Source: Mycobacterium gordonae (lineage in GTDB: Bacteria > Actinomycetota > Actinomycetes > Mycobacteriales > Mycobacteriaceae). Taken from it: DNA of 64,000 nt. Position 1 is the first letter of the stretch. Each line of letters opens with the position of its first letter. Location of the stretch: the NCBI RefSeq assembly GCF_017086405.1, contig NZ_CP070973.1, positions 6,790,739 to 6,854,738 on the forward strand, given 5' to 3'. Below are positions 8,768-17,476 of the stretch, piece after piece. A program made the position numbers and the translations under genes. Under the pieces are notes generated by a model that saw only the letters and a list, made by a program, of their open reading frames with translations, was not told the DNA's origin and ran no database searches.

Positions 8768-10122
8768 GCGATCCGGACCGGCAGACTCTGGTGCTGCGGT
8801 ACGCCGACGTCGGAATCGCCACCTACGCGAGCCTGTGGGTGGTCGAAGATCCGACCCGCACCGTCAATTGGCTGGTGGAGGAGCCGATGCTGTTGGCGGC
8901 ACTGGAAGAACTCACCGGCGCACTCCCCGAGCCGTACGGGGACGAGAGCCGCCGGGACGCCATCGAAAGATCCCTGTCGCGGGGAGGGTTCGCCAGCCCG
9001 GAAACCGAGCTGACCACCGCCTACATTCTCGGCGTGCTGCTGATCGGCGAGGCCGGGTGGAAATTGCTGGCGGAGTGCGTCGCATCGCCGCGGCCGACGC
9101 TGTTCGTCTCCCCCAGCGCGCGCCTGGCCCGGGTGCCCTGGGGGCTGCTGGCGCTACCGAAGTCCGGTCCTGGCAAAGAGGAACTGGTGCGGGCCCGCCA
9201 AGAGGCGATCACCGCCAGCGGCCGGGTCGCCGCCCGCATCCCCTGGCAACTGGCGGACATCCGGGAACATACGGACGGCCATCGGTTGATGGAGTTGGCC
9301 GATGTGTTGCTGGCGGTGCCGCAGAACATCGTTCATGCACCGCGCACCGCCGACCGGTGGGACGCCAGACGGGACGGCCCCCCGATCCTTGTCCTCGATC
9401 CGAGGGTGCCGGGACAGCGGCCGGATTCGGCACTGGGCTCGGTGCTCGGCAGACCCTCGGAGCACACGCCACTGGCGCGGTACTTCGCCGAGGTGATGCA
9501 GCGGCGCGCGGTGCTACCGGCCGTCGCCAGTTCGGTCGAGCTTTTCCGGCGCCCGGACGCTGACCGAACGTGGCTGGCGGGCGCGCTGGCACAGCGTCCG
9601 AGCCGGCTTGTCTACGTCGGACATGCCAGCTCCGCCGATGGCGACTCGGCCCAGGCCGACCGGGCCGCACTGCATCTCGCGTGCACCGCGGCCGCACCCG
9701 GCGACGCGGAGGCCATCGGGAATCATCGCCCCCTGACCGCATCGGATCTGATGTCGCTGCGGTTGCCGATGCCACCCCGAGTGGCCCTGCTGGCGTGTGC
9801 GTCCGGCGGTGATTACCAGTTCGACGAGGCGACCGGGCTGGTGGCGGCGATGATCCTGGGCGGAGCGCAGCTGGTGACCGCCACCCTCTGGTCGCTGCCC
9901 ACCACCGCGGCGTATCGGCAATTCACCACGGTCCCAGACGATTCCGATCCCATGGCCGAGGCGGCGAGCGCAGTCGACGCCGCGCACGAAGAACCCGACG
10001 CAGGATGTGCCGTCAATCGTTGGCAGCGCGCGCAAATGCGCCGCTGGCGCGGCGGCGACACCAGTGCCAGCCCGTTGTTCTGGGCGGCGCTGGTGACCTT
10101 CGCCGTAGATGGCGCGCGGTGA
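8764..10122 (+). CDS. CHAT-domain (caspase-like) peptidase
   Basis: This 452-residue protein has a C-terminal CHAT domain, a caspase-fold cysteine peptidase. The putative catalytic His287 lies in RLVYVGHASS and Cys345 in VALLACASGGD, each at the end of a hydrophobic strand as in the family. SARLARVPWGLLALP near residue 125 and EATGLVAAMILGGAQLVTATLW after the Cys are further hallmarks. CHAT proteins commonly act with TPR partners in regulated proteolysis, including defence systems (Craspase, gasdermin-cleaving proteases). The target here is unknown. GTG 8764 overlaps the TPR gene stop. Two unrecognised genes follow after a convergent small membrane gene. The CHAT assignment is firm; the function is inference. 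Confidence 0.88.
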   Translation: MSDPDRQTLVLRYADVGIATYASLWVVEDPTRTVNWLVEEPMLLAALEELTGALPEPYGDESRRDAIERSLSRGGFASPETELTTAYILGVLLIGEAGWKLLAECVASPRPTLFVSPSARLARVPWGLLALPKSGPGKEELVRARQEAITASGRVAARIPWQLADIREHTDGHRLMELADVLLAVPQNIVHAPRTADRWDARRDGPPILVLDPRVPGQRPDSALGSVLGRPSEHTPLARYFAEVMQRRAVLPAVASSVELFRRPDADRTWLAGALAQRPSRLVYVGHASSADGDSAQADRAALHLACTAAAPGDAEAIGNHRPLTASDLMSLRLPMPPRVALLACASGGDYQFDEATGLVAAMILGGAQLVTATLWSLPTTAAYRQFTTVPDDSDPMAEAASAVDAAHEEPDAGCAVNRWQRAQMRRWRGGDTSASPLFWAALVTFAVDGAR

Positions 10123-10124
10123 GC

Positions 10125-10490
10125 TCAGGCCAGCTCCGACCCCGATGCCCGCACGGCCAGCACGTCGTCGGGCAGCGAAAGCTGCTCGCGGGCAGCGGGA
10201 TCGAAGGCTACCAGCATGACTAGTCCCGGGCGTAGGGCAGACAGGTCCGCGTCGGCCTCATCGTGCATCAACCGGCCGATGAAGCTGTCGCCGTGCACGC
10301 TGGAGACTTCGATCCAGATCTGGCGTTCTCCGCCAACGGCTTCCGGCTGTTCGTCGACCACGGTGCGCACCGTGCCCACCCCGACGGCGAGGCCGTCCGC
10401 ACCGCGCCCGGCAGCGCAGGCGGTCCGGCCGACCACCACGGCGGCGATACCCGCAACGGCAAGACCGGTCATGGCCATCCACATGTTCAT
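10125..10490 (-). CDS. Small single-pass membrane protein convergent with CHAT gene
   Basis: This is a 121-residue protein. Residues 1-30 form one hydrophobic segment (MAMTGLAVAGIAAVVVG) followed by a soluble, strand-rich domain (ERQIWIEVSSVHGDSFIGRLMHDE, LRPGLVMLVAFDP, LPDDVLAVRAS). I do not recognise the family. It ends 2 bp from the CHAT stop and lies inside the CHAT/TPR block on the opposite strand, flanked on its 5' side by the leaderless promoter of the next gene. A regulatory or anchoring role for the neighbouring peptidase system is possible but only by position. Confidence 0.7.
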   Translation of the reverse strand: MNMWMAMTGLAVAGIAAVVVGRTACAAGRGADGLAVGVGTVRTVVDEQPEAVGGERQIWIEVSSVHGDSFIGRLMHDEADADLSALRPGLVMLVAFDPAAREQLSLPDDVLAVRASGSELA

Positions 10491-10562
10491 GCGACCAGCT
10501 TCAAGTGTCTACGGCGCTACCGAACCCAACTTTTCGGGTACCGGGTTTTTTACCGGTGCCCC

Positions 10563-10568
10563 TATCCT
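10563..10568 (+). promoter_or_regulatory. -10 box of a leaderless promoter
   Basis: TATCCT is followed by six bases and ATG at 10575. No ribosome site is present. The arrangement matches mycobacterial leaderless promoters and supports a separate transcript for the two genes that follow. Confidence 0.5.
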
Positions 10569-10574
10569 GTGGTG

Positions 10575-11903
10575 ATGAGCGCCGATCCGCAGGCACCGCC
10601 TGCCACCTACAGCCGTGCGACGGGCCAACCCCGCCGCGCGGTGATCGATCGGGCGTGGCAGGCAATCGGTCCCGGTGTCGAGGTGTTGAGCAGCGACGAC
10701 GGCGGTCCCCTGACCCGTACCGTCAAGCGCATCATCGATCCGCTGGTTCTGCGACTGCGCTCCAACCCGCAATATTCCGCACCGGTGGTCGGCGGCGACA
10801 TCGCGGCCGAGATGCACGACCTGATCGTCGGGAACGCCAGCCAATTACGTTTCGCCGCAGCCTGGTTCGAAGTGCTCAAACTCGAGCGCCGCAGGTTGCG
10901 GATCCGCAGCGGCAACGCCCAGGAGCTGTACTTCCCGGTGTGCTTCGAGCTCGCGGTGACCAAAGGCGCACCCACACCGCAGGATCGCGAGGCCGCCGCC
11001 GCGGTGCTGCACGAGATACACCAGGGCCGGGACCGCACCGCAATCGAGGTACTCAACGACTACATCGCCGAGCCGGGCGTCGTAGCGACCCTGACGGCGC
11101 AACTCGAGGCCAGCTGGGCCGACGTCCGGCCCGAAACCGTTGTGCTGGAACCGTTGCTCGCGGCGCTGACCACGGTGCTCGGCCCGGCCCGGAGCCACAC
11201 CGCGGCCACCGCCCGCCAACGGGTGTGGTCTGCGGTGATCGCCGACCCCACGCCGTTCAACCTGGGGACCCTGGTCCGGGTCGACGACGCGCAGCCGCCG
11301 TGGTCGATCGTCGAACTCGGCTTGAGTTCCGTTGCCCCGCAACGCCCTCCGCCGGTGTCCGGCGGTGCCGATGGTGACCGCCCGTTGGATCGCACCGTGG
11401 TGGATCGGGTGCGTTCCACACTGCGGCGCGCCCTGGACCGCGACGCATTGCCCGACGTTCCACTGCTGTGCGAGGAGGAAGTCGACCGGGCCTGCGCGCC
11501 GTGGGGGCTGCTGGCCGAGGACAAGCAGGCGACGTTGGTCACCGGGATCGAGGTAGCCGGCGAACTCGCGCCGTTGGACCGGTCGGCCACCAACCACTAC
11601 GCATTGGCCGCCCAGATCCAGGCACGACTGCGCAAGGAGGCCTACGTGCTGCATGCGCGGCGGTATCTGGCCGAGGGCGGACCGATCCATCCGCGGCAAC
11701 AGCAGGTGGTCGACGACCTGGCGCGGTATCGGCAGCCGTATCTAAGCCGGCTGTGGGCGCGGTTACACGGGCGCGATGTCTGGCAGGAGCCCTGCCAGGA
11801 CGTCGACGACGTGCGGTCGCTGCTGGAGGGTGTCGCCAGGTCGGTCAGCCTCGACCACCGGCAACGAATCAAGTCGATGCTGGAATTGCAGGTGGCCGGA
11901 TGA
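10575..11903 (+). CDS. Unrecognised CHAT-locus protein A
   Basis: This 442-residue soluble protein has no signal peptide or membrane segment, and I cannot assign it to a family. It is mostly helical: residues 55-125 are amphipathic and basic (LKLERRRLRIRSGNAQELYFPVCFEL), a low-complexity linker (QRPPPVSGGADGDRP) lies near residue 265, and the C-terminal third contains CEEEVDRACAPWGLLAEDKQATLVTGIE. That segment could bind a partner. No catalytic signature is obvious. The stop overlaps the next start (ATGA), so the two products are made together, and both follow the CHAT/TPR pair. I infer it is a component of that system. Confidence 0.8.
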   Translation: MSADPQAPPATYSRATGQPRRAVIDRAWQAIGPGVEVLSSDDGGPLTRTVKRIIDPLVLRLRSNPQYSAPVVGGDIAAEMHDLIVGNASQLRFAAAWFEVLKLERRRLRIRSGNAQELYFPVCFELAVTKGAPTPQDREAAAAVLHEIHQGRDRTAIEVLNDYIAEPGVVATLTAQLEASWADVRPETVVLEPLLAALTTVLGPARSHTAATARQRVWSAVIADPTPFNLGTLVRVDDAQPPWSIVELGLSSVAPQRPPPVSGGADGDRPLDRTVVDRVRSTLRRALDRDALPDVPLLCEEEVDRACAPWGLLAEDKQATLVTGIEVAGELAPLDRSATNHYALAAQIQARLRKEAYVLHARRYLAEGGPIHPRQQQVVDDLARYRQPYLSRLWARLHGRDVWQEPCQDVDDVRSLLEGVARSVSLDHRQRIKSMLELQVAG

Positions 11904-13009
11904 GACTGGTGGAAGACGTCGAGCAGCCCCTGCCCCTGGTCGCGGTGCTGGAAGTCAGCGGCGCCGTGCTGTCCTGGATCATCGACAGCCCGGCTGACCC
12001 GGCCGACGCCGCCAACATCACCTTCACCGATCCCTCCCGCGCCGACTGGCTGTGGCGGCTCACCGGCGAGTCCGGCCACGTCGCGCTGCTGTCGGCGGTC
12101 GAAGACCCGCATCAAGGAGTCGCCGGTTTCGACATCGCCGCCGGGACGGTGGCCCCGCTGCACCGCCTCGCGCTCGGACACTGGCTGCGGCGGTGGTGGC
12201 CGGCCAGTCTGCGGGACGGCATCCCCGCCCTCGACCGGGCCCTGCTCGACGTCGAGGTGGCTCTGCTCACGGTGCGCGCACAGGCTTACTTCACCGACGA
12301 CACCCTGGATTCCGATGTGACCCAACTGCTCGCGCCGCACGCCGCCGCTCTGATCGGTCACGCACGAACCGGTGACGGACGGATACGTGAACTGGTGCGG
12401 GCCGGCGCCGAGCTCGCCGACGAAGTCGGCCTGGACGGCGCGGACTGGACGGAGCTGTCGGACGCGGCGGCGGATTCGAACCTGGCTCCGACCATGCCGA
12501 CCGGGTACCGCGACGACTACGCGTTGGCCGCGGGTGCGCAGCCCGACCCTCGATCGCACGCCGCGATCGGACGGGGCGTCGCATCGATCAACTGGGGGGC
12601 GGTGCCGCCGGGCATCTTCGACGCGGCCGAGGACACGGTCGATTGGAGCGTCGAGGCAGCCGGTCCGGCCGTCGTCGCCGTGGTGCGCGCGGCTGTCATC
12701 GGCCCACACCCGGCCACCGACATCGCGGTGCGGGTGCGGTCCGGCGACGTCACCGGCGCCGCCGCCCTAGACCCCGGCGGTCGGGCCGCCGTCCCCCTGA
12801 TCGACGCCCGGCGCGGCGTCCTGACGGAATCGGCCGCCTGGAACCACGATTGGCCGGCGACCTCGGTAGTCGTCGGGGCCCCGGTGGCGGCGACGAGCGA
12901 ACCCCGGGAAGCCCGGGACCGGGTCCGCGCCTGGGTGCGGGCACGGCTGGACCAACCGCCGCCCGATGCCTACCTTGCCGAAGTACTGGCCAGCGAGTCC
13001 TCCTATTGA
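11900..13009 (+). CDS. Unrecognised CHAT-locus protein B
   Basis: This 369-residue protein is translationally coupled to the preceding gene through ATGA. It has no transmembrane segment or signal peptide. The N-terminal half is acidic and helical (LPLVAVLEVSGAVLSWIIDSP, LDRALLDVEVALLTVRAQAYF). The C-terminal 120 residues look like beta strands (VDWSVEAAGPAVVAVVRAAV, ATDIAVRVRSGDVTGAAALD, WPATSVVVGAPV), suggesting an immunoglobulin-like or C2-like sandwich. I do not recognise the family. A short gap and a fresh promoter separate it from the next gene, so the CHAT-associated block appears to end here. Confidence 0.8.
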   Translation: MRLVEDVEQPLPLVAVLEVSGAVLSWIIDSPADPADAANITFTDPSRADWLWRLTGESGHVALLSAVEDPHQGVAGFDIAAGTVAPLHRLALGHWLRRWWPASLRDGIPALDRALLDVEVALLTVRAQAYFTDDTLDSDVTQLLAPHAAALIGHARTGDGRIRELVRAGAELADEVGLDGADWTELSDAAADSNLAPTMPTGYRDDYALAAGAQPDPRSHAAIGRGVASINWGAVPPGIFDAAEDTVDWSVEAAGPAVVAVVRAAVIGPHPATDIAVRVRSGDVTGAAALDPGGRAAVPLIDARRGVLTESAAWNHDWPATSVVVGAPVAATSEPREARDRVRAWVRARLDQPPPDAYLAEVLASESSY

Positions 13010-13027
13010 GACTCAGCCCTCCTTACC

Positions 13028-13033
13028 TATGCT
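13028..13033 (+). promoter_or_regulatory. -10 box of a leaderless promoter
   Basis: TATGCT lies 6 nt before the GTG start at 13040, with no ribosome site between them. This decides the start of the DapB-like gene. Confidence 0.55.
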
Positions 13034-13039
13034 GAGCGA

Positions 13040-14098
13040 GTGCCCAACAAATATCGCGTCGTGCAATGGACGACCGGCAATGTCGGAAAGAGTTCCCTGC
13101 GGTCGATCGTCGCCAATCCCCGGTTCGAGCTGGTCGGATGCTATGCGTGGTCGCCGGAGAAGGCCGGCCGTGACGCCGGTGAGTTGGTCGGTATCGATCC
13201 CATCGGGGTGTCCGCCACCAGCGATGCCGAGGCGTTGTTGGCACTGAAACCGGACTGCGTGGTCTACAACCCGATGTGGATCGACGTCGACGAACTGGTC
13301 CGCATCCTGTCCGCGGGTGTGAACGTGGTGACGACGGCGTCGTTCATCACCGGACACAACCTGGGCGACGGCCGCGATCGCATCGCCCAGGCCTGCCAGG
13401 AGGGCGGCTCGACGATGTTCGGCTCCGGTGTCAGCCCCGGCTTCGCCGAGTTGTTGGCCATCGTGTCGGCAGTGGTGTGCAATCGCGTCGACAAGGTCAC
13501 CGTCAGCGAGGCCGCCGACACCACCTTCTACGACTCACCGGACACCGAGCGACCGGTGGGCTTCGGCCAGCCGATCGACCACCCCGAACTGGCGCAGATG
13601 GCCGAGAAGGGCACCGCCATCTTCGGCGAAGCGGTCCGCCTGGTGGCCGACGCGCTCGGTGTCGACCTCGACGAGATCCGGTGCGTTCCCGAATTCGCCC
13701 AGACCACAGCCGATCTCGAGATGGCATCATGGACCATTGCGGCGGGATGCGTCGCCGGCGTCTACATCAGCTGGCGGGGCATCGTCGCCGGGCGAACAGT
13801 CATCGACCTCAACGTGCGCTGGCGCAAGGGGCAGACACTGGACCCCGACTGGAAGATCGACCAGGACGGCTGGGTGATCCAGATCGACGGGCAGCCGACG
13901 GTGACCACCAAGGTCGGCTTCCTTCCGCCCCCGTACTTCCAGGCCACGACGCTGGCCGAGTTCATGGCACTCGGCCACATCATGACGGCGATGCCCGCGA
14001 TCAACGCCATCCCGGCCGTGGTTGCGGCGGCCCCCGGCATCGTCACCTACGCCGACCTCCCGCTGACCCTGCCGCGCGGCAACGTGCCGACCGGCTGA
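13040..14098 (+). CDS. Dihydrodipicolinate-reductase-like NAD(P) oxidoreductase
   Basis: This 352-residue protein has an N-terminal Rossmann fold (YRVVQWTTGNVGKSSLRSIVANPRFELVGCY) of the DapB-N type seen in 2,4-diaminopentanoate dehydrogenase-like enzymes. The substrate domain contains GSGVSPGFAELLAIV and ends in PGIVTYADLPLTLPRG. A paralogue of the same length is at 51844-52902 and shares the WxTGxVGK...ELVGC start, the G-G-x-H/S-PG centre and the AxPGIxTYxDLPL end. Mycobacteria carry many copies of this family, often near lipid or steroid catabolic genes; the reaction is not established. It has its own leaderless promoter and is followed by two CsbD genes. Confidence 0.82.
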   Translation: MPNKYRVVQWTTGNVGKSSLRSIVANPRFELVGCYAWSPEKAGRDAGELVGIDPIGVSATSDAEALLALKPDCVVYNPMWIDVDELVRILSAGVNVVTTASFITGHNLGDGRDRIAQACQEGGSTMFGSGVSPGFAELLAIVSAVVCNRVDKVTVSEAADTTFYDSPDTERPVGFGQPIDHPELAQMAEKGTAIFGEAVRLVADALGVDLDEIRCVPEFAQTTADLEMASWTIAAGCVAGVYISWRGIVAGRTVIDLNVRWRKGQTLDPDWKIDQDGWVIQIDGQPTVTTKVGFLPPPYFQATTLAEFMALGHIMTAMPAINAIPAVVAAAPGIVTYADLPLTLPRGNVPTG

Positions 14099-14133
14099 GC
14101 ATAAAGCCGCCGGTCAGCGGGTATCCGTTGGCC

Positions 14134-14331
14134 ATGTCTACGAACAACCGGAACAACCGATTGAGCAACACCGCCCAGTACTGGGGTGGGCGAGCCAAGG
14201 AAGCCCTCGGCCGGCTCTCCGGGAACCGCCGCACCCGGTACGAAGGCAAGCTGGACCAGGCCAAGGCGAACGTCAAGGACGCCGGCCTGGACGTCCGGAA
14301 GGCGTTTCGGCGTCGCCGGGCGCGGTACTGA
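14134..14331 (+). CDS. CsbD-like stress protein, basic variant
   Basis: A 65-residue CsbD-family protein, with the pattern KEALGRLSGNRRTRYEGKLDQAKANVKDAG. Unlike the next copy it ends in a strongly basic tail (VRKAFRRRRARY) and has an Asn/Arg-rich N-terminus. The ATG at 14134 gives the family start; the long frame running through the upstream gene is a shadow. CsbD proteins are small, helical, general-stress-induced proteins of unknown mechanism. Confidence 0.8.
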   Translation: MSTNNRNNRLSNTAQYWGGRAKEALGRLSGNRRTRYEGKLDQAKANVKDAGLDVRKAFRRRRARY

Positions 14332-14400
14332 GGGTTTTAGCACCCGGCGCAGTCGGGTACATCCCTGCAGTCAGCCAAGAAGCGAACGAAGGAGCCGGGC

Positions 14401-14574
14401 ATGAGCGCCGAAGACAAGATCAAGAACAAGATTGAAGACCTGGGCGGCAAGGCGAAAGAGGGCGTCGGCAAGGCCACTGGTGACCGCAGCACCGAGAACG
14501 AGGGCAAGTTCGACCAGGCCAAGTCCAGCCTGAAGGATGCCGGCGAAAAGGTGAAGGACGCCTTCAAGAAGTAG
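14401..14574 (+). CDS. CsbD family stress protein
   Basis: A 57-residue protein beginning MSAEDKIKNKIEDLGGKAKEGVGK and ending LKDAGEKVKDAFKK, a textbook CsbD sequence rich in Lys, Glu and Gly. AAGGAG lies 6 nt upstream of the ATG. It is the second of a tandem CsbD pair, and a strong hairpin follows it. Confidence 0.88.
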   Translation: MSAEDKIKNKIEDLGGKAKEGVGKATGDRSTENEGKFDQAKSSLKDAGEKVKDAFKK

Positions 14575-14602
14575 CACGCAGCGGAAATCGTTGCGAGCCA
14601 AC

Positions 14603-14657
14603 AAACCCAGGCTGCCCGGTGCAATCGTCCGATGTTGTGCGGGGCAGCCTGGGGTTT
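14603..14657 (+). terminator. Long hairpin after the CsbD pair
   Basis: AAACCCAGGCTGCCC at 14603-14617 pairs with GGGGCAGCCTGGGGTTT at 14641-14657 with a single bulge, and the loop can extend the stem. It sits 28 bp past the CsbD stop and just before the cutinase, so it probably ends the CsbD transcript. No U-run follows. Confidence 0.6.
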
Positions 14658-14692
14658 GATTGAGAAGTCAAATTATGGTTATCCCTCTGCTG

Positions 14693-15406
14693 ATGAAGCA
14701 ACATATCGTGCGATCCGCTCGACGGCTTGTCGTGGCCGCCGGAATTGCAGTCACGGCGAGTACGTCTGCGCTGCTTAGTATTCCATCTCCGGCCGCCTCA
14801 GCCGAACCATGCCCGGACGTCGAGGTGGTATTCGCCCGGGGCAGCGGGGAACCGCCCGGCGTCGGTGGCGTCGGACAGTCCTTCGTCGACTCGCTGCGTC
14901 CGGACATCGGCGCGAGATCACTTGGTGTCTATGCCGTCAACTACCCCGCCAGCACCGACTTCGGTAGCAGCGATTTCCCGCTGACCGTCATCGACGGGAT
15001 TCGTGACGCGGGGTCGCACATCCAATCGATGGCGTCGAGCTGCCCCAACACCAAAGAAGTGCTGGGCGGTTACTCGCAGGGCGCCGCGGTGGCGGGCTAC
15101 GTCACCTCAGCGGCCGTGCCGCCGGGTGTGCCTGCCGGGGCGGTTCCCAAGCCGCTGGCGCCGGAAATTGCAAATCATGTTGCGGCAGTGGCACTGTTCG
15201 GTACGCCCTCGCCGCAATTCCTGAGCCAGTACAACGCCCCGCAGATCGCCATCGGCCCGCTGTATCAGCCCAAGACGATCGAGCTGTGTGCCGACGGCGA
15301 CACCATCTGCAACGGCGGCGGCACTACCCCCACTTTTGCGCACACCACTTATCCGGTGAACGGGATGACCGGACAGGCAGCCGACTTCGCCGCGGGCCGC
15401 CTCTAA
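14693..15406 (+). CDS. Cutinase-family serine esterase (Culp), intact cut5-like
   Basis: This 237-residue secreted alpha/beta hydrolase has a signal peptide (MKQHIVRSARRLVVAAG...PAASAEPCPD). Catalytic residues are visible: Ser in GGYSQGAAV, Asp in CADGDTIC and His in FAHTTYPVN, with the paired cysteines of cutinases. Members hydrolyse lipid esters at the cell envelope. By position (after the Rv3723 block and before the Rv3725 homologue) it corresponds to cut5, which I recall as split into cut5a and cut5b in M. tuberculosis; here the frame is whole. The start is uncertain: ATG 14693 gives the cleanest signal peptide, ATG 14675 follows a weak GAGAAG, and TTG 14660 is possible. Confidence 0.9.
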   Translation: MKQHIVRSARRLVVAAGIAVTASTSALLSIPSPAASAEPCPDVEVVFARGSGEPPGVGGVGQSFVDSLRPDIGARSLGVYAVNYPASTDFGSSDFPLTVIDGIRDAGSHIQSMASSCPNTKEVLGGYSQGAAVAGYVTSAAVPPGVPAGAVPKPLAPEIANHVAAVALFGTPSPQFLSQYNAPQIAIGPLYQPKTIELCADGDTICNGGGTTPTFAHTTYPVNGMTGQAADFAAGRL

Positions 15407-15451
15407 CCCCCCGACGCGCCACCGGCTGACCGGGCATTGGAGAATCGCAGC

Positions 15452-16438
15452 ATGCGTGTTCTGGTAACCGGTGGAACCGGGTTTGTGGGCGGTTGGACGG
15501 CCAAGGCCATCGCCGATGCGGGTCACTCTGTCCGCTTCCTGGTGCGAACACCGGCAAAACTGAAGACGTCGGTGGGCGCGCTCGGTGTCGACGTCTCGGA
15601 CTACGTGGCAGGCGACATCAAAGACCGAGAATCCGTGCGCGAGGCGCTGACCGGGTGCGACGCCGTTGTGCACAGCGCGGCTCTGGTGGCCACCGATCCT
15701 CGTCAGACTCCGGAGATGCTGAGCACCAACATGCACGGTGCCGGCAACGTGCTCGGCCAGGCCGTGCAGTTGGGACTCGACCCGATCATCCACGTCTCGA
15801 GTTTCACCGCGCTGTTCCATCCCGACCTGGACATGCTGACCGCCGATCTGCCGGTAGTGGGCGGCACGGACGGCTACGGAACCTCCAAAGCGCAGGTGGA
15901 GATCTATGCCCGCGGTCTGCAGGACGCCGGTGCGCCCGTGACCATCACCTACCCGGGGATGGTGCTCGGGCCGCCGGTGGGCGACCAGTTCGGCGAGGCC
16001 GGCGAGGGCGTGAAGGCAGCGCTGCAAATGCACACCATCCCCGGACGCAATGCCGCCTGGTTGATCGTCGACGCGCGCGATCTCGCCGCCCTGCATGTGG
16101 CCCTACTGGAACCGGGGCGCGGGCCGCGCCGGTACATGGCGGGCGGGCACCGGGTCCCGGTGACCGAGCTCGCCAGAATGCTGGGCCAGGTCGCCGACAC
16201 CCCGATGGTCGCCATTCCTATCCCCGACACCGTCCTGCGGGTAGCCGGGTCGGTGCTCGATCTCGCGGGACCCTATCTGCCGTTCGACAATCCGTTCACC
16301 GGAGCCGGCATGCAGTACTACACACAGATGCCGAAGTCGGACGATTCGCCGAGTGAGCAGGAGCTGGGCCTGACCTACCGGGACGCGCGCGACACGGTGG
16401 CCGACACCGTCGCCGCGTTCCGGGCGATCACCAGCTAG
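15452..16438 (+). CDS. NAD-dependent epimerase/dehydratase (extended SDR), Rv3725-like
   Basis: This is a 328-residue extended short-chain dehydrogenase. The nucleotide site is VLVTGGTGFVGGW at the extreme N-terminus, with the catalytic YGTSK motif near residue 145 and a serine in HVSSFTAL before it. SDRs of this type act on sugar nucleotides, sterols or 3-keto lipids; the substrate is unknown. ATG 15452 is preferred over an upstream TTG at 15437 because the Rossmann strand begins immediately. Gene order (cutinase then this) matches Rv3724-Rv3725. It converges on the zinc dehydrogenase with 11 bp between stops. Confidence 0.85.
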   Translation: MRVLVTGGTGFVGGWTAKAIADAGHSVRFLVRTPAKLKTSVGALGVDVSDYVAGDIKDRESVREALTGCDAVVHSAALVATDPRQTPEMLSTNMHGAGNVLGQAVQLGLDPIIHVSSFTALFHPDLDMLTADLPVVGGTDGYGTSKAQVEIYARGLQDAGAPVTITYPGMVLGPPVGDQFGEAGEGVKAALQMHTIPGRNAAWLIVDARDLAALHVALLEPGRGPRRYMAGGHRVPVTELARMLGQVADTPMVAIPIPDTVLRVAGSVLDLAGPYLPFDNPFTGAGMQYYTQMPKSDDSPSEQELGLTYRDARDTVADTVAAFRAITS

Positions 16439-16449
16439 CCTGCCCGCCC

Positions 16450-17475
16450 TCACGGCGTTAGCAAGATTTTCACCTGGTCGCCCGACCGCGATCCCGCAAT
16501 CGTGTAGCCCTCCGCGGCGGCAGCCAAGGGCATGGTGGTGGTGCAGATGCCCTCGACGTCGAGCCGACCGGATGCGAGCAAGGGGATCAATTCCGGCCAG
16601 GTGCGCTGCACCGGCGCGGTAGTCAACCGCAGCGTGATGCTGCGTAACAAGCAGGGCAGGGCGGGCAGCGGAAATGGCTGCAGATCATGCAATCCGACCA
16701 CTGAGACGGTGCCCGCGGTGCGGACCGCGTTGATCGCATCGGTCATCGACGCGTCGGTGCCGACGGCGTCGATCACCGAATCCGCGCCACGGCCGCCGGT
16801 GGCGGCAATGATGGCCTCGGCAGCCGGCGACGGGATCGGTATACCACCCCACGCGGCGGCGCGCTGCAGTCGCCCCTGCACCCGGTCGACAGCGAAAACC
16901 GTTGCCGCGCCCTGCGCTAACGCGCAACGCAACGCGCACAGTCCGACCGCTCCCAGGCCGATCACCGCCACGGTGCCACCGAACGGGATGTCGGCCCGCC
17001 GAGCCGCCGCCCATCCGGTGGCGAGATTGTCGGTGAGCAGCACCGCCTGTTCGGTGGATATTGCCGCGGGAATCTTGAGCAATTGGAAGTCGGCGGCTGG
17101 CACGGCGAGCAGGTCGGCTTGCGCGCCGCCCAGCACTCCGGAGCCGAAGATCCGCAGGCCCGCCGAGCAGGTCACCGGGTCGCGCGTGGCGCAGCCCGGG
17201 CAGGTGCCACAGCCGGCCACCGACGACACCATCACCCGGTCCCCGACCCGGACGGAGTGCACATCCGGTCCCACCTCGACGACGGTGCCGACCGCCTCGT
17301 GGCCGAGGGCCACCGACCCGGGTACCGGGATTTCACCGTCGTAGAAGTGCAGATCGGATCCGCAGATACCGGCCGCCGTCACGGCGACAATCGCACCGTC
17401 GGGTCCGGGAAGGGCCGGATCGGGCCGTGTTTCGACCCTAATGCTGCGCGGCCCGTCGACGATCACCGCACGCAT
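16450..17475 (-). CDS. Zinc-dependent medium-chain alcohol dehydrogenase
   Basis: This 341-residue MDR enzyme has the catalytic zinc Cys in GICGSDLHFYDGE, the GHE signature (VALGHEAVGTVVEVG), the structural-zinc cysteines in CGTCPGCATRDPVTC, and an NAD(P)-binding VAVIGLGAVGLCAL. It starts 1 bp after the alpha-oxoamine synthase stop, so it is the third gene of the PKS operon. A role in reducing the amino-ketone made by the two upstream enzymes to an amino-alcohol is an attractive inference. General zinc alcohol or sorbitol dehydrogenase activity is the conservative call. Confidence 0.88.
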   Translation of the reverse strand: MRAVIVDGPRSIRVETRPDPALPGPDGAIVAVTAAGICGSDLHFYDGEIPVPGSVALGHEAVGTVVEVGPDVHSVRVGDRVMVSSVAGCGTCPGCATRDPVTCSAGLRIFGSGVLGGAQADLLAVPAADFQLLKIPAAISTEQAVLLTDNLATGWAAARRADIPFGGTVAVIGLGAVGLCALRCALAQGAATVFAVDRVQGRLQRAAAWGGIPIPSPAAEAIIAATGGRGADSVIDAVGTDASMTDAINAVRTAGTVSVVGLHDLQPFPLPALPCLLRSITLRLTTAPVQRTWPELIPLLASGRLDVEGICTTTMPLAAAAEGYTIAGSRSGDQVKILLTP

Positions 17476-17476
17476 G

